Below, piece after piece: positions 12,588-24,078 of a stretch of 64,000 nt of DNA. Source of the stretch: Labyrinthula sp. Ha. Its lineage: Eukaryota; Sar; Bigyra; Labyrinthulida; Labyrinthulaceae. The stretch is from positions 62,001 through 126,000 of the forward strand of contig JAALGZ010000034.1 in the NCBI GenBank assembly GCA_015227615.1, written 5' to 3'. Made by a program: the position numbers and the translations under genes. Position 1 is the first letter of the stretch, and each line of letters opens with the position of its first letter. The notes beneath the pieces are model-generated. The model made no database searches, was not told the DNA's origin, and was given only the letters and a program-made list of their open reading frames with translations.

Positions 12588-12902
12588 ATGGATAGTTCTG
12601 AAGAAATTGTGGAGGCTATGGAGTCTAGATCATTTGATGGTTTAAACTCAAGTATATTTCATCACCTACCAGCAGCTAGTGCTGTTTCTTTGGCTTCACC
12701 TTCAACAATATCGAGTTTAGGAATGTTAAGAGGGGACAGGTTGGAAACTCAGACTAACGTAGCAATAACTGAAACTACAAATAAAAGAAGAACAAAAGTT
12801 AGAACAATAAGACTTTATCTTTGTTATTTACTTACTTTCCTGCTTCTTAGTATTATTGTCTTACTCACTTTAGTCCTGTTCGATCTCATTCCACTACCAT
12901 AA
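12588..12902 (+). CDS. Small tail-anchored membrane protein, unknown
   Basis: 104 residues from an ATG to TAA. The first 65 residues are polar with several Ser and short hydrophobic stretches, followed by a basic cluster (NKRRTKVRTIR). A strong hydrophobic segment (about residues 80-101) ends almost at the C-terminus, giving a tail-anchor topology. No known domain. The next gene starts downstream on the opposite strand with only 130 bp between their ends, so the two are convergent. Function unknown. Confidence 0.55.
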   Translation: MDSSEEIVEAMESRSFDGLNSSIFHHLPAASAVSLASPSTISSLGMLRGDRLETQTNVAITETTNKRRTKVRTIRLYLCYLLTFLLLSIIVLLTLVLFDLIPLP

Positions 12903-13031
12903 GTACATGGTATTAATAACTTAATCACTGAATAGTGTAACTTTTCCTGAACAAATATCTTCATAGTAGTTATGTACCGGTTGAACTCTCCATGTCGGAA
13001 TTACAAGCTCTGGTATATCTTATTAGATCTG

Positions 13032-16000
13032 CTACTGCAGAATACCACTATGAACCTCTCTGGTTGTATTATTAGGAAAGAAGCCAAAACCATTATTATT
13101 CTTCAAAATTGCACAGAAAAAAGCGAGTGAAGAGTTTTTAACTAATATAGCTCTCAGTTTCAATAATAGCTTATACTCCAAAATCTTGCGCAAGAACACC
13201 AAACATTCTGTTAAGAACATAGTTTTCTTGTTGTTAGACAACTTGCTCTCATTTTCCTTTATGACAACCAAAACTTTAGTAAAAAAAGACAAGTGAAGAA
13301 TAATAGCTGGTTTGTCCTGTTGTCCTATAAGAATTTTTTGGCACAAAGAGCACATGCTTTCTTTCAGGTACTGTGAGGTATTAAGTTGCAGAACAATGTT
13401 CAAATTTTCTGCTACCTCGCCCAAACTGCTTAGAAGTTCAATCTCATAGGTTTCGACATCCTTTTGATAATATTTTATTTTTGAAACAAGAAGATCCTGA
13501 ACTGAAACGAAGGAACTCCCAAACTTCTTGGTAACATTCATGGACAACTTAGGCGTTAGTCCGTCTTTACAACTAGTATATTTTCCCATATTGACGGCTT
13601 TGCAAAACAACTTTAATAGGTCACTCTTGGAGTCCAGAATAGAATCAGAAGTTGAACAAAGTTTAAGAAAATAACCTAAAATATATTCAATATCTGTTTG
13701 GTTGTTTGGACAAGACCGGTTATTTGTCAATTGTAAGCGCACAAGAATACTTTTTGCCACAATAGTAGCCTGTTGATGAGTTAAGTAGGAATAGGTTGAA
13801 AAGGCATATATTACCACTTTCAGAATTTCTTCCGTAGGAATAATCGGCTTGTTCGTAATACCAAAAGTACCTAAAGGTGCATACAACGACTCAAACCCTA
13901 ATATTAAAAGAGGGAAGTCATTCAGTAGTACATGGGTTGATCTTCTATTTCGAGCAAGTTTAGATTTCTTAATATCTGTTCTTAGGTTTGATATAAGAGA
14001 AGGGTTAGCACTCGATGAAAGAACCTGCTTAAGAAGTTGAAGCTGAACCAAAAGCCTCTCAACGAGCTGACACAGTTTGACCTTCCTTGTCAAATCTATA
14101 TTTGAGTTTTCTATATTTATTTTATAAAATATTCTTACTCCAGATAGGACCTTCTCTAAGGAAGAAGAAAAGGATAGAAACTTATCAATATAGACACGGA
14201 AGCTCTGCTGCTTAAGGGCTTCCAAGAAGTTATATTTTGAAGATATATGACTTCTTTCAAGTTCAGCTCTTGTGTGGACAAACTTAATACAATCATTTTC
14301 TTGCAAAATATCTTTTTCTACAGCATGGAAAATAAGAGCTATTGAGTTTGTTACTCCAAAAATACTTTCCAAAGATTGAAAAATTCTCTTCAGCCTGTTA
14401 GAAGAGTTCTCTAAAACCTTTATTAAGAGGTCAAGTTTAAGTTCACCAAACTCTTTTATCAATGCTTCCATCATCCTTAGCGATAAAATTGAACTAATCA
14501 TTGTATGATTCAAAATTTCAGTTTGATCCGTCGAAACAATGGTATTACAAATGTTAGAATCATGAAAATAAAGAAGAAGTAATTTTTCCAAATAGTTTCG
14601 AGAGCCACTTTTTATAATGTCATTAGTACTTTTCAATATCTCCTTTGAAATAAGGTTCAAAAGTGTTGGAGTAAAAACGCGCTTCTTGAAGTTTAGCAAT
14701 AACTCCAAATATGCTATTCGAGTTACCATGGGAACTCTGTCCCCTGGAAGAAACTTCATAAATTGCTTATAGAAAGTATCCTTTTCAGCTTCATGTACCT
14801 AAATATCAAGAAGAAAAGTATAATACTTGGTTTAAGGTAGTCTTTATAATATGTAAATAGAAAAAGTGCAGATCAGGAAACTTATCAAACTGTTTCTGAT
14901 ATTTCCGTCTATCAGAGAATACTTTATTAATCCACCGTTTCAGTTTAGTAGGGGAGGAAAGGTCGTTAATACAACTCTCTGATAAGAGAAATACAACAGG
15001 AAAGATCTCTGTCTTGTTTGAATCCGGAAACAATTCTAGTGTATAGATGACTATAGGCACTAGATTCTGAACAGATTTAAAACTAATATTTCTTGTTTGA
15101 CTCATTACCTTATAGTCATGGATTGAGTTCAGAAGGCACCGAGTTATTCTTAGAACGGTTATTGCTTCTAACGAACTCAAGCTTTGTTGGGAAGTAATAT
15201 TCCCTAAAATTTTCCTTAGAAATTCTAAAGTAACTTCAATAGACCTTTCGATACTTGTGTGAGTTGAGTTATTTGACTTCTCTAAGACTGATAAGGGTAG
15301 AACGAGAACAAGGACAAAATAAAGAAAGCATACACTTTGTGACCACATTTCAAGATCAAACTGTTTTTTTTCGTTTCCTGACTTGTTAATCATGTCTTGG
15401 TTTCTAAGCTTTAATATGATATTTATGTTCAAGGAATTTTCTTTGGCACCAAGGTTTATGAATATTACTTTTTGCAGCTGATGGAAAATAATACTTGAAT
15501 CTTCAACAAGTATGGGTGCCAGTAGGGAAACAAGGTTCCGCTTAAAATTAACTGCCTTTGAGTCAAATACAGCTGGGATAATTGTAAGTATGTGACAGAA
15601 AAAGATGTTATAGATCTTTGACCTCTCTACTGTGTTGAATATATTCTTGCTTCTAGAATCAGACAGCACAAACAATACAGGTTTCCACAGATATATGAAC
15701 ATATCAGGTGACTTAGGTTCTAAAGACAACAGACCATAAATTTCGGCTCGTGCGTGGAAAGAGGAAATATGTTCATGTAGAGCTTGTCCTACTATGTTCA
15801 TACATAAATTCTTGGTTCGCTCTGAAGAGAGCTCTTCTGTGGCAAAGCCACGCTTGTACTTATAAAGATTTTTGCGAAATTTATGCAGACATTGTTTATT
15901 GTTGTCAGAAGAACAAGCAAAAAGTAAGGATATTGTACTAGTTTTCGTCCTGAAAATCTGCAACGGGTGAATTTTCCAAAAACGTTCTAAATCAAGCAAA

Positions 16001-16806
16001 AATCTCTCATTCGGTTTGCAACAAGCCAATGGGTTATCAGTTTCAATTATATCTACTTCACGGGAAGCAATTACTTGCATATTCTCTGTTTCACTTACAC
16101 TAATGTTCATTGAAGCACCACGGGTTTTACTTAAATTTCCCCCAGTATTTCTCATCTCTCCCGAAACCATTTTGTTACTAATATTGGATTCGTTCAAAGA
16201 AAGAACACAGGGGTTTGTTCTCGAAGCAGTGTAAGAAAGATTAGCTGTAGACATTATATACTTTCCGCTGTTAAACTGAGCATGATCAGAGGATTGAGAT
16301 TTACCTCTGTATTCGTTTTCCTTATTTTCAGTTCTTGCCTTGTTTCTGATGGTTGTCGATTCAGTGGCTGAAGTTACATGAAACTGCTTAAGTTGAGATT
16401 CAACTTCTTTTATTAACGTGGTGACACGTTTATCAAAGTTGGCATATTGATTACTCCATTTAAAGCGGGTAATTTCTGTTGGATATTCATGTTCATCAGC
16501 TCTTTGAAGTAAAATTCGAACATATTCTAACATTTTTTCTTGTAGTTTGTTTACAAGTGTTACTTTCATTGAAATGAGCTTTAATTTTAGCTGATTAATA
16601 TCCATTGATTCTCTATGAACCTCTTTTAATTTTGCCTCTATTTCTGGAACCGAAGTTTCGAGTTCCATGAACAACTTCACAAGCAGATCTCGTACCTGTA
16701 TCTTTGACAATCTAACAAGTCCATTATATGTATCTGTTGTCATGTTTTTTGCGAGCTTAGAAAGCTTTTCATTGTTCCAAGTGTTTATAAACTCTGCTTC
16801 TTCCAT
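13032..16806 (-). CDS. Large helical protein of unknown function, two exons
   Basis: Coding segments are 16806-14827 and 14798-13032, giving 1248 residues. A 28-nt intron (14799-14826, GTA...TAG) joins two long frames. Without splicing the first stops eight codons into the intron, and the second frame is open upstream of its own first Met up to the splice site. The protein is rich in Leu, Ile, Lys and Asn with many amphipathic helices, no membrane segment that stands out and no repeat I can align. A HEAT/ARM-like solenoid is possible but not shown. Residues 160-260 look disordered (Ser/Asn/Thr-rich). I chose the first ATG (16806); the frame is open for nine more codons upstream without an ATG. 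Function not recognised. Confidence 0.75.
14799..14826 (-). other. 28-nt intron (large helical protein)
   Basis: GTA start, TAG end, CTTGAT branch-like motif close to the 3' end. Removal fuses two long frames into one. Confidence 0.8.
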
Positions 16807-17700
16807 CTGAGGATAGTGAATTGAAGAATCCAATCTGGAAAAAATAACGTTTTCTGAAATGACAGTAATGTCGTATCTTGCTCGTTGTTCGCCACGTGTG
16901 CGTAGTAGTTATGAAGGCGATACAAGATAGTGGATAAGTAGTAACTATTGGGTTTCTGGCATAAGAAGCCTTGTGCATCGATATAATACAAAACCTGTTC
17001 ATATAGAGGTTTATAGTATTTATTACATATCTAGATAACCTTTTGGCGATTCTGAGAATTAGATTTTTTTTCGATCTCTCAGAGAAAGGCGCGAAATCAA
17101 ATAATCTTTGCTCTTATTTCCTTTCTATTAAAAGAACTGAGCTTTTTAAGTTAAATATTTATTTAAAAATACAGAAAAGCAATATTGATACTAGTTTTAA
17201 TTTTAAAACCTTTTACAGAGACTACACTTGGTAATGTTGACAAAGAACTGCCCGAGGGAGAGCAAAATGCATTAAAGTTAAAAGGGAAGATGAGAACTAA
17301 AATCCAAGGTCGGCTACTAAAAAAATACTATATCACGAGTAAAAGTACATGCACATTCATATATTATGTCGGTATAGAGCTTTAGCTGTAATTATGCGTT
17401 GAACTAAAGATTTAAAACAACGTATTAACCATTAATAAATCCTTCTACGAAACTAATAAGGTTCTAATCCGATAATGAGCCAAGGGATCGAGGAAAAGTA
17501 CAGTATTCCTTTTTTAATATTAATTTGAAGAAGTATCCTGTATTGAGAATATTGTGCCTTAGTCTCATGGTTCTTACGTGCATAACCATCTTTGTGGTTT
17601 ATTGAAGTAAAATGTAAATATAGGATTATGTCAGCCAACCAGTTAACGAGCTGATACAGCTGCAGATAGGTGTTGAGTCTAGTTTAATGAAAATTTATGA
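16807..17700. other. Intergenic spacer
   Basis: Promoter side of the large helical protein at its left edge. Otherwise I see no gene. Confidence 0.4.
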
Positions 17701-18140
17701 ATAAGGGTGTTTCCAAAAATTTTCTTATTGATTGATTCTGATAATTCCGTGACCATTTTGATTGATTATTGATAATCAACTGATAATCAACACAAAGCTG
17801 CGTCAGAAGGTTCTGTGCCAAATAATGAAATATAGTACTTTTTAGTTTTTGCACCGTATATAAAGCTTTAAAGAATACTTCACATAGCGCAACCACATCG
17901 TAGTACTGCTTTTTCAAATGCCATGTGACCAGCTTTTAAAGAATTTCATGCGGTGCAGAAAATAAATAAGAAATTTCAGGCAACTTAGAACCGTGTCACA
18001 TGCACCATCTTTATTTTGATAGTCTATTGATTATCGGAATTAAATCAAAACTATTGGAGAAAAATGAAAACCCAACTCTTATATTGATAATTATAATCAA
18101 AATGGTTATCAAATGATTATTAATAATTCTTACGAAACCC
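17701..18140. mobile_element. Diverged relative of the 9-kb hAT-type MITE
   Basis: The left end (TAAGGGTGTTTCC...) contains the motif TTATTGATTGATTCTGATAA, identical to the reverse complement of the right arm of the element at 9018-9634. The right end reads as a diverged reverse complement of that element's left arm (GGGT...ATTTGATAA.CATTTTG). Internal CCATGTGACCA is also shared. The terminal repeats are imperfect, with a small deletion at the left, and I found no clean target duplication. It is therefore an older copy, inserted in the opposite orientation judging by its ends. Boundaries are approximate. Confidence 0.6.
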
Positions 18141-21100
18141 GGGACCTCACCACAGAAAAAAAGTGTATATAATTTATATTTACAAAAATCAGATTTCGTG
18201 AATCCTAACAATAGCAATAAAAAAGTTTCAAACTCATCGTAGGTAGAATAAACTAAGCGTAAATACAAAATGAGAACATTGATGCTTATTTGCAGGAAAT
18301 TTAATCAGAAATAAACCCTTATTGTGCAAATAATACAAGAGCATATTCTAGCAATAAATCCGATAAAATAATCATAAGCCTATGGCAAAACCAAGTCCAG
18401 TTGAAATGGTGCGTTTAATGTGTAGCACTATAGTACAAAAATATCTAATCAAGTTAATAGTAAAGCTGCTATCCGTAATATTAGAAACGGCTTCAAACTG
18501 TGAAACAATTTAGCTTGATCTACTTCTATTTCCAAAGAGATAATAAAGATGTGAGTTAATTGTGATTAAATTGACCAAATGTATTAGCATGAATACAATT
18601 ATAGTTAGCGAGCTTCAAGTAAGTTATTGAAAATTTGCAAGAATTAAACATATTCTTCTAATCTACTTCTTTTGCATCAAAGAACTTTTCTAGAATGGAC
18701 CACTTTTAAAGGTATTCAAGATATACTCGTATAGCCTTTTAAATGACTGCACTTTAGAGAATATTGGGCAATGAGGTTTTTTTTCGGCATTGACACATTG
18801 TGTAATACCTTCATTATTGTTTACACTGCAATTTGTGATAATATAAAATTCCTTAGAACCTCTTCTTTTCTTGCTCTATAACTGGAACCTTTAGGAAAAG
18901 ACCCGCGTTTCCGCCACTTACAAATTGGCTTAAGTACGAGACTTCTCTTTGCTTAAGAGAAACCAAGCCGCTGTATGCAGACTCAAAAGAGTGTGGATTT
19001 AGGGATAAGACTACGGGTAATTTCTTCAATCAAAGCTTTGTCTGATGTAATATAGCCGATGAGGACTATAACATCATAATGATACTACGATGAAACTACG
19101 AGCTCAATTATTTTTACTCATCGCATTAATTTAAAAAAGCCAAGAAATCTAAGAGACGCTCCTCAAGCACATCTGTATATCTGTTAATAGATATAGAGGT
19201 TATATATAGTTAAGTTAGTAGTTATAGTGACTGCAATTATGTTGGTAAATTATCTTTAGTAGTAAAACGCTATTCAAATAAAACGGTTTGATAATAAATT
19301 TTTGAAATCAGAGTTTTGTGTAGGTAAAATATCAGTACTTCTTAAAATCTGATTTAAAAGCATATGAAAGTCAATATAATATTAATAGTACGGGAATTAA
19401 CATCTTGAAACAGTTCAAAAAAAGTTAATAACGCACTAACCTTGACTTAGTGTGCTAAGGGGGCATAACTTAACTGACTGAATACATATCTATATAGGAA
19501 AAAAGGTCTGTAAAATATATACTGCTATTATAATGTATTTTAAACAAGTCAAAAACTTTACCACCGCAAAGTTAGCTATCAAAGTAGCTTAATATTCAAG
19601 ATAGTGTAATTTGCAAATAGGGAATTTTAAATAAATTAGTACTTAAGTTATCTTCAGCTAATCAGTAGTTGACAAGATTTTTTTTGCAGCAGAAGGATAA
19701 TCCTACAGTAGATAGCTTTGTACTATAATTACTCATAGTAATTTGGTTTTATTTTAGTTCTGTTGTGATTACATTATTATGTGTTACCAAAAGAAGCTCT
19801 TAGTTCTAGATCATTTGTGATATTAGTTTTATATATATTCTAAACTCCAAGGCAGTCATGGTGGAATATAAACCTTTTAATTTGATGTATAATATAACTA
19901 TTGAATAACCTAATTGCCCGAAATAATGTTGCCCATCTCAATTATCTCTGTATAACCTTAAGCAATGTTGTTAACCTTCACAAATTTCTATGATTAAAAG
20001 CAACATCTCGTACGAACCTTAAAATGCACTATTTCCATGACTGGGATAAATTCTACTGCAAGTAAGAGAGTTTCACAGTGTAACATGTATTCCAAGAATT
20101 CATGAGTAAACATACCCTGAAACATATTTTGCTCTTAGGCCTAGGTATTTGTCACATAAGGTCCATTAGCCGTAAAATTCTAGAGAAATGACAGGACAAT
20201 CTTAGGTCTATACTGTCATGTCTTATGTAACTATTATTTCAAGGACTCTTTAGTGGTCTGATTTTCTAATAGAGTAGCGCCTTGGCAAAGCAGCTAGAAT
20301 AGGTTATGGAGACAAGGTTGTAAATAAACTATAAGGGTCCAATGACAAATCCATGGAAATCTCGCTGGAAAGAAGTACTAGTCCCACAGGTCTTGGACAG
20401 CAATGCAGCAACGCAACGAAGCAAACTAATGTGCCGGCTTCTCTGCCAAAATAGATCTATTACCCCGTTGATGTCTAGATCAACTGTTTTCTTGTTATTT
20501 TATACTTGAACCAATACTTAATAATCTTTGACCATTAAATTCTCCCTTGGTTACGGATTTCAAAAATAAACTTAATGGGAATCACGTGTAAGAGAAGTCC
20601 CAGGAAATCTGTTCAGATAAACATTATTTATTAGGCGAAGCTTTCTTAGTGAAGCATCTAATACCAGACTCTACTATGTTATATATAAAAATAGTCGCGA
20701 AACTACATGAGCAATGTGATTGCATCTGGCAGTCATACCTAGATAAAGGAGTTCCGTCAATTGTTGTGGTTAGTATATTTCAGGGACACTGCTATGAGAA
20801 AACTATTTAACAACTCTGTACAAAGACAAGCTGAAAATAAGTGAAATATCCAGTTGCTGCACTAAACCGTCACATTGATTCTAGATGGCACAATTGCTTA
20901 TTATCTTTAAGATCTTCAGACTCCTCCCCTCCCTACTAGCCTCATTGGAGATTGAGACTCAATATAGGGTATTATACAAAAATGGAGGCACATTTGAATA
21001 AGAGCTGCCTAGAGTAGAAGCAGCGAACTAGAATCAGAAGTTTTATGCGATCAGAATTCATATTTCAACCTGCAAACAAGTTTATCCTTGGTGCTGTGAA

Positions 21101-21462
21101 ACATCTTAGGAGCCTTGATATATTAACGAATCAGTAAAAATGAATTACTTGTCTACAGAAACTTTTAGGGTTATGCGTGATACTTAAGATCTTAGGAGAA
21201 ACCCTTGCTAGAGCTTATGCATAACTATAACAGCGTATATAAAGAAAATGAGTTGACGGGTGAAAAATTCCTGTGTTATATATAAGAGCAAAAGCGAAAC
21301 AAAGTTTGTTAACTGAGCTGTTACTGTATATGTAATCAGTTCGGAACGTAGGTTAACAGCGAATAGCAGATTATACGTTATTCTTAATCGTGAAAGTCAT
21401 AGGTCTTTGAAGGATTTAGGTGGGAAAATGTAAATACCAGAGGGGCACTAGCTCTTTTTCAT
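18141..21462. other. Gene-poor AT-rich region
   Basis: About 3.3 kb with no frame of note, no RNA gene and no clear repeat recognised. Confidence 0.45.
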
Positions 21463-24063
21463 TTAATTTAGATCAATACCAAAGTTAGCACACCGTTGAT
21501 GCAGTGATTCGGCCATTAAAGGGTGTTTAAGAGAGAAGCTGCGAAGCAGTTCCACTATATCGTTAAGTTTCTTGCTCTTCTCAGAAGCTTGCACAAAGTC
21601 CCATAGCTCCTTGTTTTCGTTTTGAAAACAGACTGCTTTTTTCTGCAAGGCTTGTTTCCTATCTCCAATTTTTTCCAGTCTTAAGCGTTCTTGCTCAAGT
21701 TGATTTGTCTCTTCGGCTAACTGTTCCAAGAGGCCAGAGAGAGTAGATTCAGCTCTTTGTATATGTGTTTTATTATTATTTATTTCATTTTCAAGCCTAT
21801 CGTGTTCCCTCTGCTTTTGAACTAGACAAGTTTCCTGTTGGTTTACCTCTTCCTCTAATTTGACAAGTTCACACCAATTTGGATTACCTTGATTCACTGG
21901 TTTCAAATTTTCACGTTGGCGAATATTTAAGTCACGGAGGTGTTTTGAAGCAAGATCCAGATCATGAAGTTCTTTCTCTAGACTCTTAGCTTTTTTTCCA
22001 AGTTTCTCGATACTTGCCCTAAGCTCCTCCTTCTTCTGTGCGTTCTTAATAATGAAATAAGTTTGGGTTCGTTCCTCTTCCTTCGTTTCACTACAGTCGG
22101 AATCAAGTTCAAAAGCAAAATTACTTCTTAGAATTTGAAATCTTTTCTCTAGGTTGCCAATATTTGCCTGAAGCTGGTTTTCTTCTTTTGTGTACTTACT
22201 TCGTATATCTTTCAAGAGTCTAAGCTTCATCTCCTTGTTAGAAATTAGACATTGAGCTTCCTGCTTTCGTTTCGTCAGCTGGGAGTCAAGTTCAAAAACT
22301 TCAGATTCTACACTGTAAATATCAGTAATTAGAGACATCATTTCAGTTTTTAACTCCTTATTCCTCAGCTGAACCTGATTGGCCTTAATCTCGGAGTTTA
22401 CAAAATTGTCCTCTAACAAGCGTTTTCTTGCCTGTAGTTTACCTGTTTTCAGAGTCAGCTCGTGATTTATAGCTTCACAATTTGCTAACTCTAGACCAAC
22501 TTTTTCTGTAACAGTCCTAAACTGTTTAACTTCGGCATCAATTTTATTTCTATCTTGAGATACTTTGGATAATTCAGTTTTCTTTGCTTCCAAGTCCCTT
22601 GTTAAAGTTTCTATTCGTTTATTAAGTTGCAACTTTTCGGTTTCAGACCTTTCACCTTTCACAAACTTCAATTTTCGCTCTGATTGAGAAAGTCTAAAAC
22701 TAGCATTATAGACCATTGCTTCTTGAGAAGCTCGTTTCATATCTAGCGCATAAAGAGCAGAATTCAAACTTATATATTGCGCCTCTGCAAGGGTCTTTTC
22801 TACATCACTGTTCTTCACAGTTTCATTTAAACCAGAAAGCTTAATGTTTTGTTGGTAAACAATATTCCTAGACTCTTTAATTTTCTTAGACAATTCTTGA
22901 AGTTGTGCAGACTGATCTCTTAAGTACTTATGAGCTTCATTTGAGCTAACAAGAGAATTGTTATTCTCATTGCTTTGCTGCAAGCTCTTTTCAATTGACA
23001 TCTTTAATTCCTTAACTCCCGTCTCTAAACTTTTTTCTATCTTTGTTTTGGCTTCTTGTAGCTGAACCAGTTGCTTTTGTTTTACGTCGTTTCCATTTTG
23101 CAATGTTTCCACTTGTGTTGATAATAACTTTCTTTCCTCTTCTTGTTTTTTTTCAGCTGCTTCTAGTTTAATGATATTTGTTCTTAGAGCTTCTAACTGC
23201 TTCCTGTTTATTTCATATTCGGTTTCTTTTCGTTTTTTATCTCTTTCTAGTCTCTCAATCTCAAAGCTCTTTGCAGCACAGGATTCTGATACCTCTTCAA
23301 GCTCCTCAGTCAGATGATTATATTCTTGCGCTAGTTTCAAAATGTTTTGATGTTTTTTCTGAGATACCTCTAAAGCGGTCATGAGTTTAGATGAGATGGT
23401 TTCTTTTCTAAGATTTTCGGCATCAAGCTCTTGTGCAAGTTGCTCTGCCTTAATTTCCAGAGTTCGTCTTTCTGTATCACATTCTCGAAGTTCACTTTCG
23501 AGCTTAGAATTTGTCAGTTTGATACTTTCTTTCTCATTCAAGAGTTCAGAGAGTCTAGATACATCCTGTTTATGAAATGACTCTAATAATAACATATCCT
23601 CCTCCTTTTGCTTTTGTGCTAGTATCCATTTAGTTAGCTCAGTTTCTTTAACACCTATATCTTTTCTAAGAGATTCCAATTCTTTTGTAGTTTGATATAT
23701 TTCTGCTTTGACAGATATAATTTTTGATATAGTTTTACTCTTTTGCTCTTCAGTTAGTTTAACTTCAGTTCTTAGGTTGCTTAACTCGGCATCTGTCAAA
23801 GTAGTTAAGTGATGTTGCAGATCCCTTTCCTTCTTAGCACTGGCAACTTGCTGCTTTAGATATTCTATTTCTGTTAAGACGTTCTTAGTATGATTGTTCA
23901 GTGTTAAAATTCTACTCTTTTGTTCTTTCCCGTTATTTATTAACCTTTCAAGTTCTTTTTGTTTTGCTTTGACTTCTTCAAATATTTTCCTATTCCTTAC
24001 ATTCGCGAAAGCAGGAAGTTCATCAAGAATGTCAGAATGTCCTGTTTCATTGTTTTCTTTCAT
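21463..24063 (-). CDS. CCDC39: CCDC39/FAP59-like axonemal 96-nm ruler protein
   Basis: 866 residues, coiled coil almost throughout. With CCDC40, CCDC39 forms the 96-nm ruler on axonemal doublets that sets the spacing of radial spokes and inner dynein arms. Recognition rests on conserved islands: EEERTQTYFIIKNAQKKEEL (human CCDC39 has a near-identical E-E-E-K-T-Q-A-Y-Y-V-I-K-x-A-Q-E-K-E-E-L), the Q-E-x-M-Y...RK-L...KGE segment in the middle, and KRRFQILRSN-like spacing before the TQxY island. It is slightly shorter than the animal protein, lacking the Ser-rich tail. It starts at an ATG only 15 nt after the stop of the upstream adenylation gene, in the same frame. Its presence implies motile flagella. 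Confidence 0.85.
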   Translation of the reverse strand: MKENNETGHSDILDELPAFANVRNRKIFEEVKAKQKELERLINNGKEQKSRILTLNNHTKNVLTEIEYLKQQVASAKKERDLQHHLTTLTDAELSNLRTEVKLTEEQKSKTISKIISVKAEIYQTTKELESLRKDIGVKETELTKWILAQKQKEEDMLLLESFHKQDVSRLSELLNEKESIKLTNSKLESELRECDTERRTLEIKAEQLAQELDAENLRKETISSKLMTALEVSQKKHQNILKLAQEYNHLTEELEEVSESCAAKSFEIERLERDKKRKETEYEINRKQLEALRTNIIKLEAAEKKQEEERKLLSTQVETLQNGNDVKQKQLVQLQEAKTKIEKSLETGVKELKMSIEKSLQQSNENNNSLVSSNEAHKYLRDQSAQLQELSKKIKESRNIVYQQNIKLSGLNETVKNSDVEKTLAEAQYISLNSALYALDMKRASQEAMVYNASFRLSQSERKLKFVKGERSETEKLQLNKRIETLTRDLEAKKTELSKVSQDRNKIDAEVKQFRTVTEKVGLELANCEAINHELTLKTGKLQARKRLLEDNFVNSEIKANQVQLRNKELKTEMMSLITDIYSVESEVFELDSQLTKRKQEAQCLISNKEMKLRLLKDIRSKYTKEENQLQANIGNLEKRFQILRSNFAFELDSDCSETKEEERTQTYFIIKNAQKKEELRASIEKLGKKAKSLEKELHDLDLASKHLRDLNIRQRENLKPVNQGNPNWCELVKLEEEVNQQETCLVQKQREHDRLENEINNNKTHIQRAESTLSGLLEQLAEETNQLEQERLRLEKIGDRKQALQKKAVCFQNENKELWDFVQASEKSKKLNDIVELLRSFSLKHPLMAESLHQRCANFGIDLN

Positions 24064-24078
24064 AGTTTCAATAAACGA

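Noticed and set aside
16769-17002. Overlapping minus-strand frames of 68 and 77 codons near the start of the large helical protein
   Set aside because: They overlap each other and the real gene in other frames and show no coding signal.
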